From positions 2,542,001 through 2,606,000 of the forward strand of contig JADJON010000001.1 in the NCBI GenBank assembly GCA_016713765.1: a stretch of DNA of 64,000 bases, in the 5' to 3' direction. Both the position numbers and the translations under genes were made by a program. Source of the DNA: Bacteroidota bacterium (GTDB lineage Bacteria > Bacteroidota > Bacteroidia > AKYH767-A > 2013-40CM-41-45). The notes under the pieces were generated by a model. It searched no databases, was not told the DNA's origin, and saw nothing but the letters and a program-made list of their open reading frames with translations. How positions within the stretch are numbered: the first letter of the stretch is position 1; the number at the start of each line of letters is the position of its first letter. Shown one piece after another: positions 9,195 to 16,602 of this stretch.

Positions 9195-9266
9195 CTGGTA
9201 GCTGGTAACTGGTAACTAGAAATTAGTAATTAGTGATTGGTGATTGGTGATTGGTGATTGGCGTTA
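9190..9266. repeat. heptanucleotide tandem array G (11 units)
   Basis: Units ggtagct twice, ggtaact twice, agaaatt, agtaatt, agtgatt, ggtgatt three times, ggcgtta. The stop codon of the acyltransferase is inside the first unit. Confidence 0.9.
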
Positions 9267-9303
9267 CGGGAGCCAACACTTTTCACTAAGCCGGCCGGAT
9301 ATT

Positions 9304-9408
9304 CTGTTGACTATTTACTGTTTACTGTTCACTGTTCACTGTTCGCTATTCGCTATTCACTGCCAACCGCCAACCGTCTACTGCTCACCGCCTACTACCC
9401 TCCTCCAC
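9304..9408. repeat. heptanucleotide tandem array H (15 units)
   Basis: Units ctgttga, ctattta, ctgttta, ctgttca twice, ctgttcg, ctattcg, ctattca, ctgccaa, ccgccaa, ccgtcta, ctgctca, ccgccta, ctaccct, cctccac. The array runs into the 3' coding end of the GNAT gene, supplying its last codons and stop. Confidence 0.9.
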
Positions 9409-10415
9409 ACCATCAACTTCTCCCCTTCGTGCTCGATCATATCCTGCTGTTCGAACAATAGTTTTTTTAGGAGACGAATGGACCGCTCATTTTCCGGTAC
9501 CGTGATCGCATAGACCGTTTCATAACCGAATATCGATTTCACCAGTGGGATCCAGGCCATGGCGGCTTCGTAGGCGTAGCCTTTCCCTTCTGCTTCCGGC
9601 AAAAATGCGAATCCGAGGTCCGGGCCCGGCAGGTAGTCGCGCAGGATCAAGCCACACATACCGATCGGGGTACCGTCCTCTTTCTTACAAACCTTATAAA
9701 AACTCATACCCTGCTCCCGCTCCAGCCGCATCGGACTCCTTTGCAAATAGGCAATCGCACTGGCCTCATCGGTTACACCGCGATCCCCGATGTAGCGTTT
9801 CCAACCATCCGTATTCAATAATTGGAGGATGAATTGCGCGTCACCTTCCGTGAAGGGCATTTGGCGGAGCCTCGTCGTTTCCAACCGATCGGGTTGAACG
9901 AAAGGAACCAATCGTCGGCTGTAGATGACGTACGACTTTAGATTATCGTCTGCGGCAGCTTTGGATTCCGCGTCAAGGTCACGTTCGAATCCATGCCGTT
10001 CCAACAGTCGCCGGGCAGCGGAATTGTCCCGGTGGGTCCACGCCCCGACTTCTTTCAACTGTTCAACCTTGCGTGCAAAGTCCAACATCAACGAGAGCGC
10101 TTCGGACATGATTCCCTTCCCATGTTCCTCCGGAAAAAGTTCGAACCCGAACTCCGCCCTGGTTCTGTCTTCGTTATAATTCCAAAGGCAAATGGTACCC
10201 AACGGCTGATCGTCCTTCGCGCGCAGGATCTTATTGAAGTTCCAGCGTTCCAGCGCGTTCACTTCAATGATGCGCTGAAGCGTCTCCTGCATTTTCTCCA
10301 GGCTATCCGGCCGGGTATATTCGATGTAGCGATTGACCACAGGGTTGCTGCGCAACCGGTACATCCATTCCGCATCCGCGATCGCGATCGGTTCCAGTCT
10401 GATGCTCTGGTTCAT
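9378..10415 (-). CDS. tandem GNAT acetyltransferase (RimJ/RimL-like, two domains)
   Basis: 345-residue protein with two GNAT N-acetyltransferase domains in a row. The first (about 1-170) has the RimJ/RimL opening and an acetyl-CoA loop in FPEEHGKGIMSEAL, with the NSAARRLLERHGF helix. The second (about 175-345) repeats this with LETTRLRQMPFTEGDAQF, LPEAEGKGYAYEAA and NERSIRLLKKL. Such enzymes acetylate amino groups of proteins or small molecules; the substrate is unknown. The C-terminal residues (RRVVGGEQ) and the stop come from heptanucleotide repeat DNA, which suggests the end of the gene was replaced or extended by the array. Confidence 0.8.
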   Translation of the reverse strand: MNQSIRLEPIAIADAEWMYRLRSNPVVNRYIEYTRPDSLEKMQETLQRIIEVNALERWNFNKILRAKDDQPLGTICLWNYNEDRTRAEFGFELFPEEHGKGIMSEALSLMLDFARKVEQLKEVGAWTHRDNSAARRLLERHGFERDLDAESKAAADDNLKSYVIYSRRLVPFVQPDRLETTRLRQMPFTEGDAQFILQLLNTDGWKRYIGDRGVTDEASAIAYLQRSPMRLEREQGMSFYKVCKKEDGTPIGMCGLILRDYLPGPDLGFAFLPEAEGKGYAYEAAMAWIPLVKSIFGYETVYAITVPENERSIRLLKKLLFEQQDMIEHEGEKLMVWRRVVGGEQ

Positions 10416-10478
10416 AGGGACGGCAATATCCGAAGAATCGTGCTAGGCTGCGTTCGTCAGCGCTCAGCTTAGAAAAGA

Positions 10479-10514
10479 AAAAAGGGCTCCGGACCACTCC
10501 CCGGAACCCTTTTT
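10479..10514 (-). terminator. intrinsic terminator after the PspC-domain gene
   Basis: Stem GGGTTCCGG / CCGGAGCCC on the minus strand with one mismatch, flanked by A runs on one side and T on the other, so it could work in either direction. Confidence 0.75.
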
Positions 10515-10537
10515 ACAGGTCCAAGACCATCGTATAC

Positions 10538-12418
10538 TCAGACCACACTGATTCCCCGCGATTGGATCGAGGGATTTTCTTGCTTGTTACCATCGAGACT
10601 GATCCGAACACCGTTAGGGGAGATCCGGATGCTGTCGCCAGGCTTCGGTGGACGGGGCGGAGCCGGTGTTTGCATCTTCCGGCCGTTGATACGCACGCCG
10701 CTACTGTCGATAATGACCTTTTCGCCTTCCGGGCTGATGATGCGCACGCCATTCTCGTCGATCTTAACCTCCGCGCCATCTTCCCCGTCGATCCGGATCC
10801 TGCCCCGGAAGTCTTCGTCCTTGATCTTTCCACCTCCCACTACATCCTCGTCACCGGTACAATCCACGCAGGTCAAACCATCGGCGGTCATCAGCCAGGT
10901 ACGGCCCAGCATGTCGCGGTCGAAGATGTTTTGAACGTTGTCGATATCGTAGATGAAATCTTCCAGTCCACGGTCGAGATAAATCTTCGCGCCAATCGGA
11001 ATTCGGAGCACGAGTTGCACCTTCTGGAAGCGGAACGGTTCGGTTTCCGCCAGCTTATAGAATCCCTGGAAGCGGATGGAAGAATCCGTCTGGGTGAAGC
11101 CGTAGTCGATGTGCGATGCATTGTCGACCGCTTCTTTCCTGGAACCTCCCCGTGCAGAATAGATCCGGACAAGCTGGAAGGAGTCTGTCGGGCTTTTTAC
11201 GATATCCAATCGAACATTGCGTGAGATGAGGTGACCTTCGCGGACCGAGATGTCCACGTCTTCTCTGTTCCCCCAGTCACGGCTGCGATCACCGTCGTAG
11301 TCTTTTTCGAGGTTGCGGTAGCTTTCCTGTTCAATCCGGATCACGCTCGATTTGGGCTGCGCGATGGAGATCTCTTCCCGGTAGCTGTCCTTGACACCAT
11401 ACGAGCGAATCACACGTCCGCCGATGAACAGGCAGATGATCACGCCAATGAGCCAGAGACCGAGCGCGGTAAAGCCCACGACCCGGTTCGCCTTCAGATT
11501 GAAGAGCATGCGGGCGCCGGCCCAGGCCAGCATGAGGAACGGAATGCCGATCGCCAGCACGGCACCAATGTATCCGAAGGCCAGGTATTTACCGGAGGGA
11601 AAGATGTGGTTGATGAATTCCGGGTAGTTGGCAACCGGCAGGCCTACGAGCGAAAAGAGCGATACGAATAATGCTCCACCCACGACGAGGCCGATGAAGA
11701 TGAAGAATACGGCAATGATCTTTCCAACTAACAGGAAGAAGAACTTGAAGATCTCGCCGATCGCTTCGAAGAATCGGCTCACAACCGTTCCGGCTTTCTT
11801 ACCGCCGTCTTTTCCCATTTCAGAGGCGCGGTTGCGGAGTTGTTCCATCTCCTCCTTGACATTCTTTTCAATGTTGGAGATGGTTACCGGCTCCCCCCGC
11901 ATCTGGAGTTTTTCAGCAGTGGTCTTTGCTTCCGGTATGATGATCCACAAGAGGATATAGAGCAGGAAGCCCGAACCGAAGACGAAGAAGATGAACGCGA
12001 ACGCGAGACGGACCCAGACGGTATCGATACTGAGATAGTTGGCAATGCCGGAGCATACGCCACCAAGCAATTTATCGTCCGGATCACGGAAGAGCCGGCG
12101 CTTGAGCGGAGCGGTCTCCACCGGCGGGGAGGTTTCCTTTGCCGCTTCTTCCCTGCCCTCACCAAAATCTTCCGGCTTACCCATCTGACGGGTCACTTCT
12201 TCCACGTCGGTCAGGGTGATGACTTGTTTCGAGTCACCGACCCGCTCCTGAAACATTTCCGCGATGCGGCTCTCGATGTCCTGCATGATCTCGTCGCGGC
12301 CATCGGCCGCGGAGAAATGTCCGCGAACCGCTTCGAGGTATTGTTTGAATCGTTCGTAGGCGTTTTCGTCGATGTGGAAGACGATGCCGCCGATGTTGAC
12401 GGTTACGGTCTTATTCAT
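10538..12418 (-). CDS. PspC-domain membrane protein
   Basis: 626-residue protein of the Bacteroidota PspC type, probably an envelope-stress or membrane-sensing component. Residues 1-75 form a soluble segment with many acidic helices. A PspC domain follows (about 105-165: KRRLFRDPDDKLLGGVCSGI and one membrane span). There are about four more hydrophobic spans between 215 and 340, then a large C-terminal soluble domain resembling the beta-helical GIN/DUF4097 kind. The last 100 residues carry repeated short strands ending GVRI (ENGVRI, SSGVRI, PNGVRI). Its start overlaps the PadR regulator gene by four bases (ATGA), so both are co-translated. Confidence 0.8.
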   Translation of the reverse strand: MNKTVTVNIGGIVFHIDENAYERFKQYLEAVRGHFSAADGRDEIMQDIESRIAEMFQERVGDSKQVITLTDVEEVTRQMGKPEDFGEGREEAAKETSPPVETAPLKRRLFRDPDDKLLGGVCSGIANYLSIDTVWVRLAFAFIFFVFGSGFLLYILLWIIIPEAKTTAEKLQMRGEPVTISNIEKNVKEEMEQLRNRASEMGKDGGKKAGTVVSRFFEAIGEIFKFFFLLVGKIIAVFFIFIGLVVGGALFVSLFSLVGLPVANYPEFINHIFPSGKYLAFGYIGAVLAIGIPFLMLAWAGARMLFNLKANRVVGFTALGLWLIGVIICLFIGGRVIRSYGVKDSYREEISIAQPKSSVIRIEQESYRNLEKDYDGDRSRDWGNREDVDISVREGHLISRNVRLDIVKSPTDSFQLVRIYSARGGSRKEAVDNASHIDYGFTQTDSSIRFQGFYKLAETEPFRFQKVQLVLRIPIGAKIYLDRGLEDFIYDIDNVQNIFDRDMLGRTWLMTADGLTCVDCTGDEDVVGGGKIKDEDFRGRIRIDGEDGAEVKIDENGVRIISPEGEKVIIDSSGVRINGRKMQTPAPPRPPKPGDSIRISPNGVRISLDGNKQENPSIQSRGISVV

Positions 12419-12759
12419 GGCATTTCCGTTTTTTGAGTGGTGAGGTTAACTGCCTCTACGAGTTCGTTCCAGGTGGCGCGAAGTTCTTCGAGGAATTTTT
12501 CGCCGAGGGGAGTCAGCGAGTAGTATTTACGGGGCGGGCCGCTTTTACTTTCGACCCAGCGATATGTGAGGAGGCCTGCGTTCTTGAGTCGCGTCAGCAG
12601 CGGGTACAGGGTACCTTCCACGACGATCAGCCTGGATTCTTTCATCTTGGCAATGATGTCGGATGGGTAAACTTCGTGCTGCGACAGGATCGAGAGGATG
12701 CAGAACTCGAGGACCCCTTTTCGCATCTGCGCTTGGGTATTTTCCAGGTTGCTGCTCAT
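12415..12759 (-). CDS. PadR-family transcriptional regulator
   Basis: 114-residue winged-helix regulator. The PadR signature is clear: MRKGVLEFCILSIL, then SDIIAKMKESRLIVVEGTLYPLLTRLKNAGLLTYRW, then GPPRKYYSLTPLG. The ATG at 12759 is chosen; a start 27 bases upstream (12786) would add a Ser/Asn-rich extension. It overlaps the PspC-domain gene by four bases, a pairing seen repeatedly in Bacteroidota, where the regulator probably represses its own operon. A short hairpin CGGGGA/TCCCCG lies upstream at 12787-12801. Confidence 0.85.
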   Translation of the reverse strand: MSSNLENTQAQMRKGVLEFCILSILSQHEVYPSDIIAKMKESRLIVVEGTLYPLLTRLKNAGLLTYRWVESKSGPPRKYYSLTPLGEKFLEELRATWNELVEAVNLTTQKTEMP

Positions 12760-12822
12760 GATCTTGCTGTTGGTTGATGATGACACGGGGACTTTCCCCG
12801 AAGATTTTGGAAGAAGCCGGGA

Positions 12823-13446
12823 TTAGTCGTGCAGGGAAAGCGTGAGGCGCTTGCTGCCGTTGCCGGATTCCCGCTTGTAGTTAAGGTTGGCGTTGTATAC
12901 CTCCTCGGTCTGACGGTAAGCGTCCAGGTTGCGGGCTGAAACGGATCCGTTCCCGTAAACGCGGACGAAGCTGTCACCGGTGCTACCCGAGGCCACGATG
13001 CGTCCGTTGCCTTTGACGATCATGCCGAGTGAAAGCGAACGGACTTCCATCTTGATACTGCCGTTGCCGTTCACTTTCAGGAGCAGGAGATCCGAGTTGA
13101 TGACCTGGTTGGCGTAGACTTTGGCGTTGCCGTTCACTTCGACCAGGTTAAGGTCGTTGACCGTTACATAGACGTTGACCGGACGACTGTTGTCGCCGTT
13201 AATGATCAAAGCGCCGTTCTCTACCTCCGTACTTACTTCGGAAACCGTTCTGCGGTCCCCCTCTACTTTCACTGAGCATGCTTCGCCCTGGGAAAGGATG
13301 ACGTTGGCATTGGCGTTTACGACCAGACCGTAGAAGTCGGTGGCCTTGCGCTCATTGGATACGAGTTCGGCGGATTCGCCAAACACTGAATTGCAAGCGC
13401 TCATCAGGATGAGAGCGGCGGAAAGAAGAAGGCGATTCGTTTTCAT
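12823..13446 (-). CDS. GIN-domain (DUF2807) lipoprotein
   Basis: Predicted lipoprotein of 207 residues: signal peptide MKTNRLLLSAALI, lipobox LMSAC, then a head GIN domain (DUF2807) with the repeating G/N-rich strands of a right-handed beta-helix (VNGNAKVYAN, VNGNGSIKME, VKGNGRIVAS, VYGNGSVSAR). Function is unknown; the family is common beside PspC and PadR genes and thought to act at the cell surface. The ATG at 13446 is chosen because it starts the signal peptide; the reading from 13536 would translate the promoter. It is the first gene of the GIN-PadR-PspC set. Confidence 0.8.
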   Translation of the reverse strand: MKTNRLLLSAALILMSACNSVFGESAELVSNERKATDFYGLVVNANANVILSQGEACSVKVEGDRRTVSEVSTEVENGALIINGDNSRPVNVYVTVNDLNLVEVNGNAKVYANQVINSDLLLLKVNGNGSIKMEVRSLSLGMIVKGNGRIVASGSTGDSFVRVYGNGSVSARNLDAYRQTEEVYNANLNYKRESGNGSKRLTLSLHD

Positions 13447-13521
13447 GACAGGGAGCGTTGAGGAGTGATTTATAGTTCTTGTTATAGGAGGGTTCTGTGT
13501 ATTACCGTGTGTATTGTTACG

Positions 13522-13553
13522 CAAATATATATGCACAGGATACTACTATGCAA
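13522..13553 (-). promoter_or_regulatory. candidate promoter for the GIN-PadR-PspC genes
   Basis: Minus strand TTG (plus 13551-13553), 21 bases, then TATATTTG (plus 13522-13529). It lies 75 bases upstream of the GIN gene ATG. Confidence 0.6.
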
Positions 13554-13708
13554 CACATAGTACTAATTTATTTTTCATATCACTGATTTTCAGGCTATTA
13601 ATTTTATATACCGTCATTAAACATGGGACGGGGCGGCAGGCAGATTGTTACAGCCGTTTGGGAAAAAGGGTCAAAGCGTTGAAATTTTTATAAAAAACGG
13701 CTTCGAAC

Positions 13709-13739
13709 AAAAAAAGCCGTCCGCTAACAGCGGACGGCT
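13709..13739 (-). terminator. intrinsic terminator after the FKBP gene
   Basis: Perfect stem AGCCGTCCGCT / AGCGGACGGCT with a three-base loop; on the minus strand it is followed by seven T. Confidence 0.85.
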
Positions 13740-13806
13740 CCCTTGAAGATTCGGTAAAAGGGTACTTAGGTCCCCTTCTCTACTCTATAGTAATGGCGTA
13801 ATGTGC

Positions 13807-14499
13807 TTACTTGCCTTTGATACCCAGGAGTTCAAGATCGAAGATCAGTGTGGAGTTCGGACCAATGACCGGACCCTTTTGACGATCACCGTAGGCCAAT
13901 TCAGCCGGGATGAACAGTTTATACTTGGCACCCACTTTCATCAACTGCGCAGCTTCCACCCATCCCTGGATCACCATGGTCAGCGGAATTTCTGACGGCT
14001 GGCCGCGATCTACCGAACTGTCGAATACTGTACCGTCGATCAGGGTACCATGATAATGTACGGTAACCGTATCGGTAGCTGAGGGCTTAGGACCGTCGCC
14101 TTCCTTGATCACCTGATATTGCAAACCGCTTGCAGTCGTGACGACGCCGGGCTTCTTACCATTCTCTTCCAGGAATTTCTTTCCTGCCGCGAGGTTCTCG
14201 TCGCCTTTGCGCTTCTGTTTCTCACCGAGGTAAGACTGAATGACCGTCTGTGCCGTGTTCATGTCAAACGGAAGGCTGTCGCCCTTCATCACATCGGCCA
14301 TGCCTTTTTTCATGATGTCGAGGTTCAACTCGTTCAAGCCATCCTTCTTGAGGTTGGTACCGATGGAGAGTCCAATGGCGTAGGAGGTAGAATCTGCAGC
14401 ATTCGACAGTTTGACATCGTTCTTGCCCTTTTGACCATTGCAGGACATCAGCGTGGTCGCGGTGATCACGACCGCCAGAGAAATTGATTTAATGTTCAT
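13807..14499 (-). CDS. FKBP-type peptidyl-prolyl isomerase lipoprotein
   Basis: Catalyses cis-trans isomerisation of prolyl bonds, here probably as an envelope folding factor. Of 230 residues, the first 20 form a signal with lipobox TLMSC; an FKBP_N dimerisation domain follows (about 30-105, DSTSYAIGLSIG and the GDENLAAGKKFLEENGKK linker helix), then the FKBP domain (about 115-230: VTVHYHGTLIDGTVFDSS, VIQGWVEAAQLMKVGAKYKLFIPAELAYG). The ATG at 14499 starts the signal peptide. It is transcribed alone, with a -7 box just upstream and a strong terminator after it. Confidence 0.9.
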   Translation of the reverse strand: MNIKSISLAVVITATTLMSCNGQKGKNDVKLSNAADSTSYAIGLSIGTNLKKDGLNELNLDIMKKGMADVMKGDSLPFDMNTAQTVIQSYLGEKQKRKGDENLAAGKKFLEENGKKPGVVTTASGLQYQVIKEGDGPKPSATDTVTVHYHGTLIDGTVFDSSVDRGQPSEIPLTMVIQGWVEAAQLMKVGAKYKLFIPAELAYGDRQKGPVIGPNSTLIFDLELLGIKGK

Positions 14500-14521
14500 G
14501 AGGTGTTTTTGAATTGGCCGG

Positions 14522-14529
14522 CAAAGATA
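14522..14529 (-). promoter_or_regulatory. -7 box for the FKBP gene
   Basis: TATCTTTG on the minus strand, 22 bases before the ATG. No TTG is found at the expected upstream distance. Confidence 0.45.
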
Positions 14530-14603
14530 CAAGAATTGACCTGACCGGGATACTTTTACCCAAGCCTGTCAGGATTCCGCGATATTTCGAACTTGCAGCG
14601 CCA

Positions 14604-15785
14604 ATGCCACGCGTACTCCGCATCATCAACCGTCTCAACCTGGGTGGGCCCACCTACAACGCGGCCTTGTTGACCCGGTACATGGCGCCCGAATTCGAAA
14701 CCCTGCTGGTTGCGGGTGTTAAGCAAGACACGGAAGAGAGTTCGGAGTACATCGTGCAGGATCTTGGCCTCAGCTTTATCCAACTTCCGGAGATGCAACG
14801 GGAATTGTCGTGGTCCAACGACCGCGCGGCCTACAAGCGTCTTCGCTCCATCATCCGGGAATACCGTCCCGACATCGTGCATACCCACGCCGCCAAAGCG
14901 GGAGCCGTAGGAAGACTGGCGGCCTTCCACGAAAAGGTTCCGGTGGTCGTACATACCTTTCACGGGCACGTTTTTCACTCCTACTTTAACCCGATCAAAA
15001 CGCGGATCTTCTTAGGCATCGAACGTTACCTGGCTGCGAGGAGTTCCGCCATCATCGCGATCAGCGACCGACAGCGGGATGAGCTGAGTCACCACTACAA
15101 AGTATGTTCGCAGGAACGACTCCACGTCATTCCACTGGGCTTCGACCTCAGTCGTTTCAGGGATGACCAGGTAGCCAAGCGCAGTGAATTCCGGAAACGT
15201 TATCAATTGGATGATACCACGCTGGCAGTCGGCATCATCGGGCGGCTTGCCCCGGTCAAGAACCATCCGCTCTTTCTGCGGGCGGTCGCACGGCTTCAGG
15301 GACAACACCTGCCTCCCACCCGGTTCTTCCTGATCGGTGACGGCGAAACCCGCGAAGCTTTGTTCGCGCTCTGTGATGAGTTGGAGCTCTCGTATTCGTA
15401 CCAAGGCAGCCGTCCCGACGCCCTTGTACACTTCACCGGCTGGGACCGGGAAGTGGATCGTTCGATGGCCGGGCTGGACATCATCTGTCTGACCTCTTTT
15501 AACGAAGGGACACCCGTCAGTCTGATCGAAGCGCAGGCAGCCGGAAAGCCGATCGTCAGCACGGCGGTAGGGGGAATCGAGAATGTGGTCCAACCAGGTA
15601 AAACCGCACTCCTGGTCCCATCGGATGACCTCACTGCCTTCACCAGTGCTTTGCAGCAGCTAATTGCTGAGCCAGACTTACGAATCTCGATGGCCCGCGA
15701 TGGATGGAATTATGTGCGCGACCGCTTTCACTATACACGGCTCGTTCGTGAAATGGGAGAATTGTACCGAAATCTGTTGAAATAA
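14604..15785 (+). CDS. glycosyltransferase family 4
   Basis: GT-B fold retaining glycosyltransferase (393 residues) that adds a sugar to a lipid-linked or growing glycan at the inner membrane. N-terminal donor loop LNLGGPTYNAALL, VHTHAAKAGAVGRLAA, then the nucleotide-sugar half with VGIIGRLAPVKNHPLFL and the E-x7-E motif in FNEGTPVSLIEAQAAGKP. The ATG at 14604 is preferred over one at 14514, which lies in the divergent promoter region. First gene of the polysaccharide locus, immediately upstream of the export lipoprotein; by position it may add the second sugar of the repeat. Confidence 0.85.
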   Translation: MPRVLRIINRLNLGGPTYNAALLTRYMAPEFETLLVAGVKQDTEESSEYIVQDLGLSFIQLPEMQRELSWSNDRAAYKRLRSIIREYRPDIVHTHAAKAGAVGRLAAFHEKVPVVVHTFHGHVFHSYFNPIKTRIFLGIERYLAARSSAIIAISDRQRDELSHHYKVCSQERLHVIPLGFDLSRFRDDQVAKRSEFRKRYQLDDTTLAVGIIGRLAPVKNHPLFLRAVARLQGQHLPPTRFFLIGDGETREALFALCDELELSYSYQGSRPDALVHFTGWDREVDRSMAGLDIICLTSFNEGTPVSLIEAQAAGKPIVSTAVGGIENVVQPGKTALLVPSDDLTAFTSALQQLIAEPDLRISMARDGWNYVRDRFHYTRLVREMGELYRNLLK

Positions 15786-15797
15786 GCAGTTTACAAC

Positions 15798-15829
15798 TTG
15801 GTCGCTATGGGCATAATGTCCTATTTTTG
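15798..15829 (+). promoter_or_regulatory. candidate promoter of the export/kinase genes
   Basis: TTG at 15798, 21 bases, then TATTTTTG at 15822-15829, 18 bases before the export lipoprotein ATG. Confidence 0.65.
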
Positions 15830-15847
15830 TCCTACTTCAAATCCCCT

Positions 15848-16600
15848 ATGCGATCAACCCGCCCGGTCCTTTTCTTTCTGCTTCCCATCCTATTGCTTTT
15901 TTCCTGTAGAAACCTGGCTCCTAACCGGATGTTCGAAACACCGGATGATTATCAGTTTGCCCAGGATACCAGTGCTATCGGCAACAGCTTTGTGATCGCT
16001 CCCAACGATCGTTTTGAGATGAGCATTTACTCAAACGATGGTTTCCGATTGGTTGACATTACAGGAACCTCTTCGAATTTGAGCGACCAGAGTCGAGCCA
16101 ATTATCTGGTGGAAGCCGACAGCCTGGCCCGTCTTCCGATCGTTGGAAAAGTAAAGCTGGGAGGCCTTAGCATTGAAGAAGCTGAAAAAAAACTCGAGGA
16201 GATTTTCTCCCGCTACTACAACAACCCTTTCATTCAGTTGAAACTCATCAATCGGTTCGCCATCGTATTTCAGGGAGATGGCGGGCAAGGGAAAGCCGTC
16301 AACCTTCAAAATGACAACGCCAACCTTTTTGAAGTGCTGGCGGAAGGTGGCGGTATACCTGATTTCGGAAAAGCCTATCGCATTAAGGTGCTTCGTGGGT
16401 CGCTCCACAACCCACAGGTATTTCTGGCCGACCTTTCCACCGTGGAAGGATTAAAGAACTCACCGCTGCGGATTCAGTCAAACGATATTATCTATGTAGA
16501 AGCTGTTCCCAATTACCGGGTTCGTTTCATCAACCAGATCACGCCTATTCTCGGCGTCGTTTCGGCAGTCGTATTGATCATCAGTCTTTCTCAGCGATAA
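15848..16600 (+). CDS. polysaccharide export lipoprotein (Wza-like, OPX family)
   Basis: Outer-membrane polysaccharide export protein, 250 residues. A signal peptide with lipobox LLFSC (Cys near 19) is followed by the Poly_export domain (from NSFVIAPNDRFEMSIY) and a SLBB-like segment (ADSLARLPIVGKVKLGGLSIEEAE). The C-terminal hydrophobic stretch (INQITPILGVVSAVVLIISL) would be the membrane-spanning helix. The ATG at 15848 is preferred over a TTG at 15827, which falls inside the -7 box. Immediately precedes the chain-length/kinase gene, the usual Wza-Wzc pairing. Confidence 0.88.
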   Translation: MRSTRPVLFFLLPILLLFSCRNLAPNRMFETPDDYQFAQDTSAIGNSFVIAPNDRFEMSIYSNDGFRLVDITGTSSNLSDQSRANYLVEADSLARLPIVGKVKLGGLSIEEAEKKLEEIFSRYYNNPFIQLKLINRFAIVFQGDGGQGKAVNLQNDNANLFEVLAEGGGIPDFGKAYRIKVLRGSLHNPQVFLADLSTVEGLKNSPLRIQSNDIIYVEAVPNYRVRFINQITPILGVVSAVVLIISLSQR

Positions 16601-16602
16601 GG

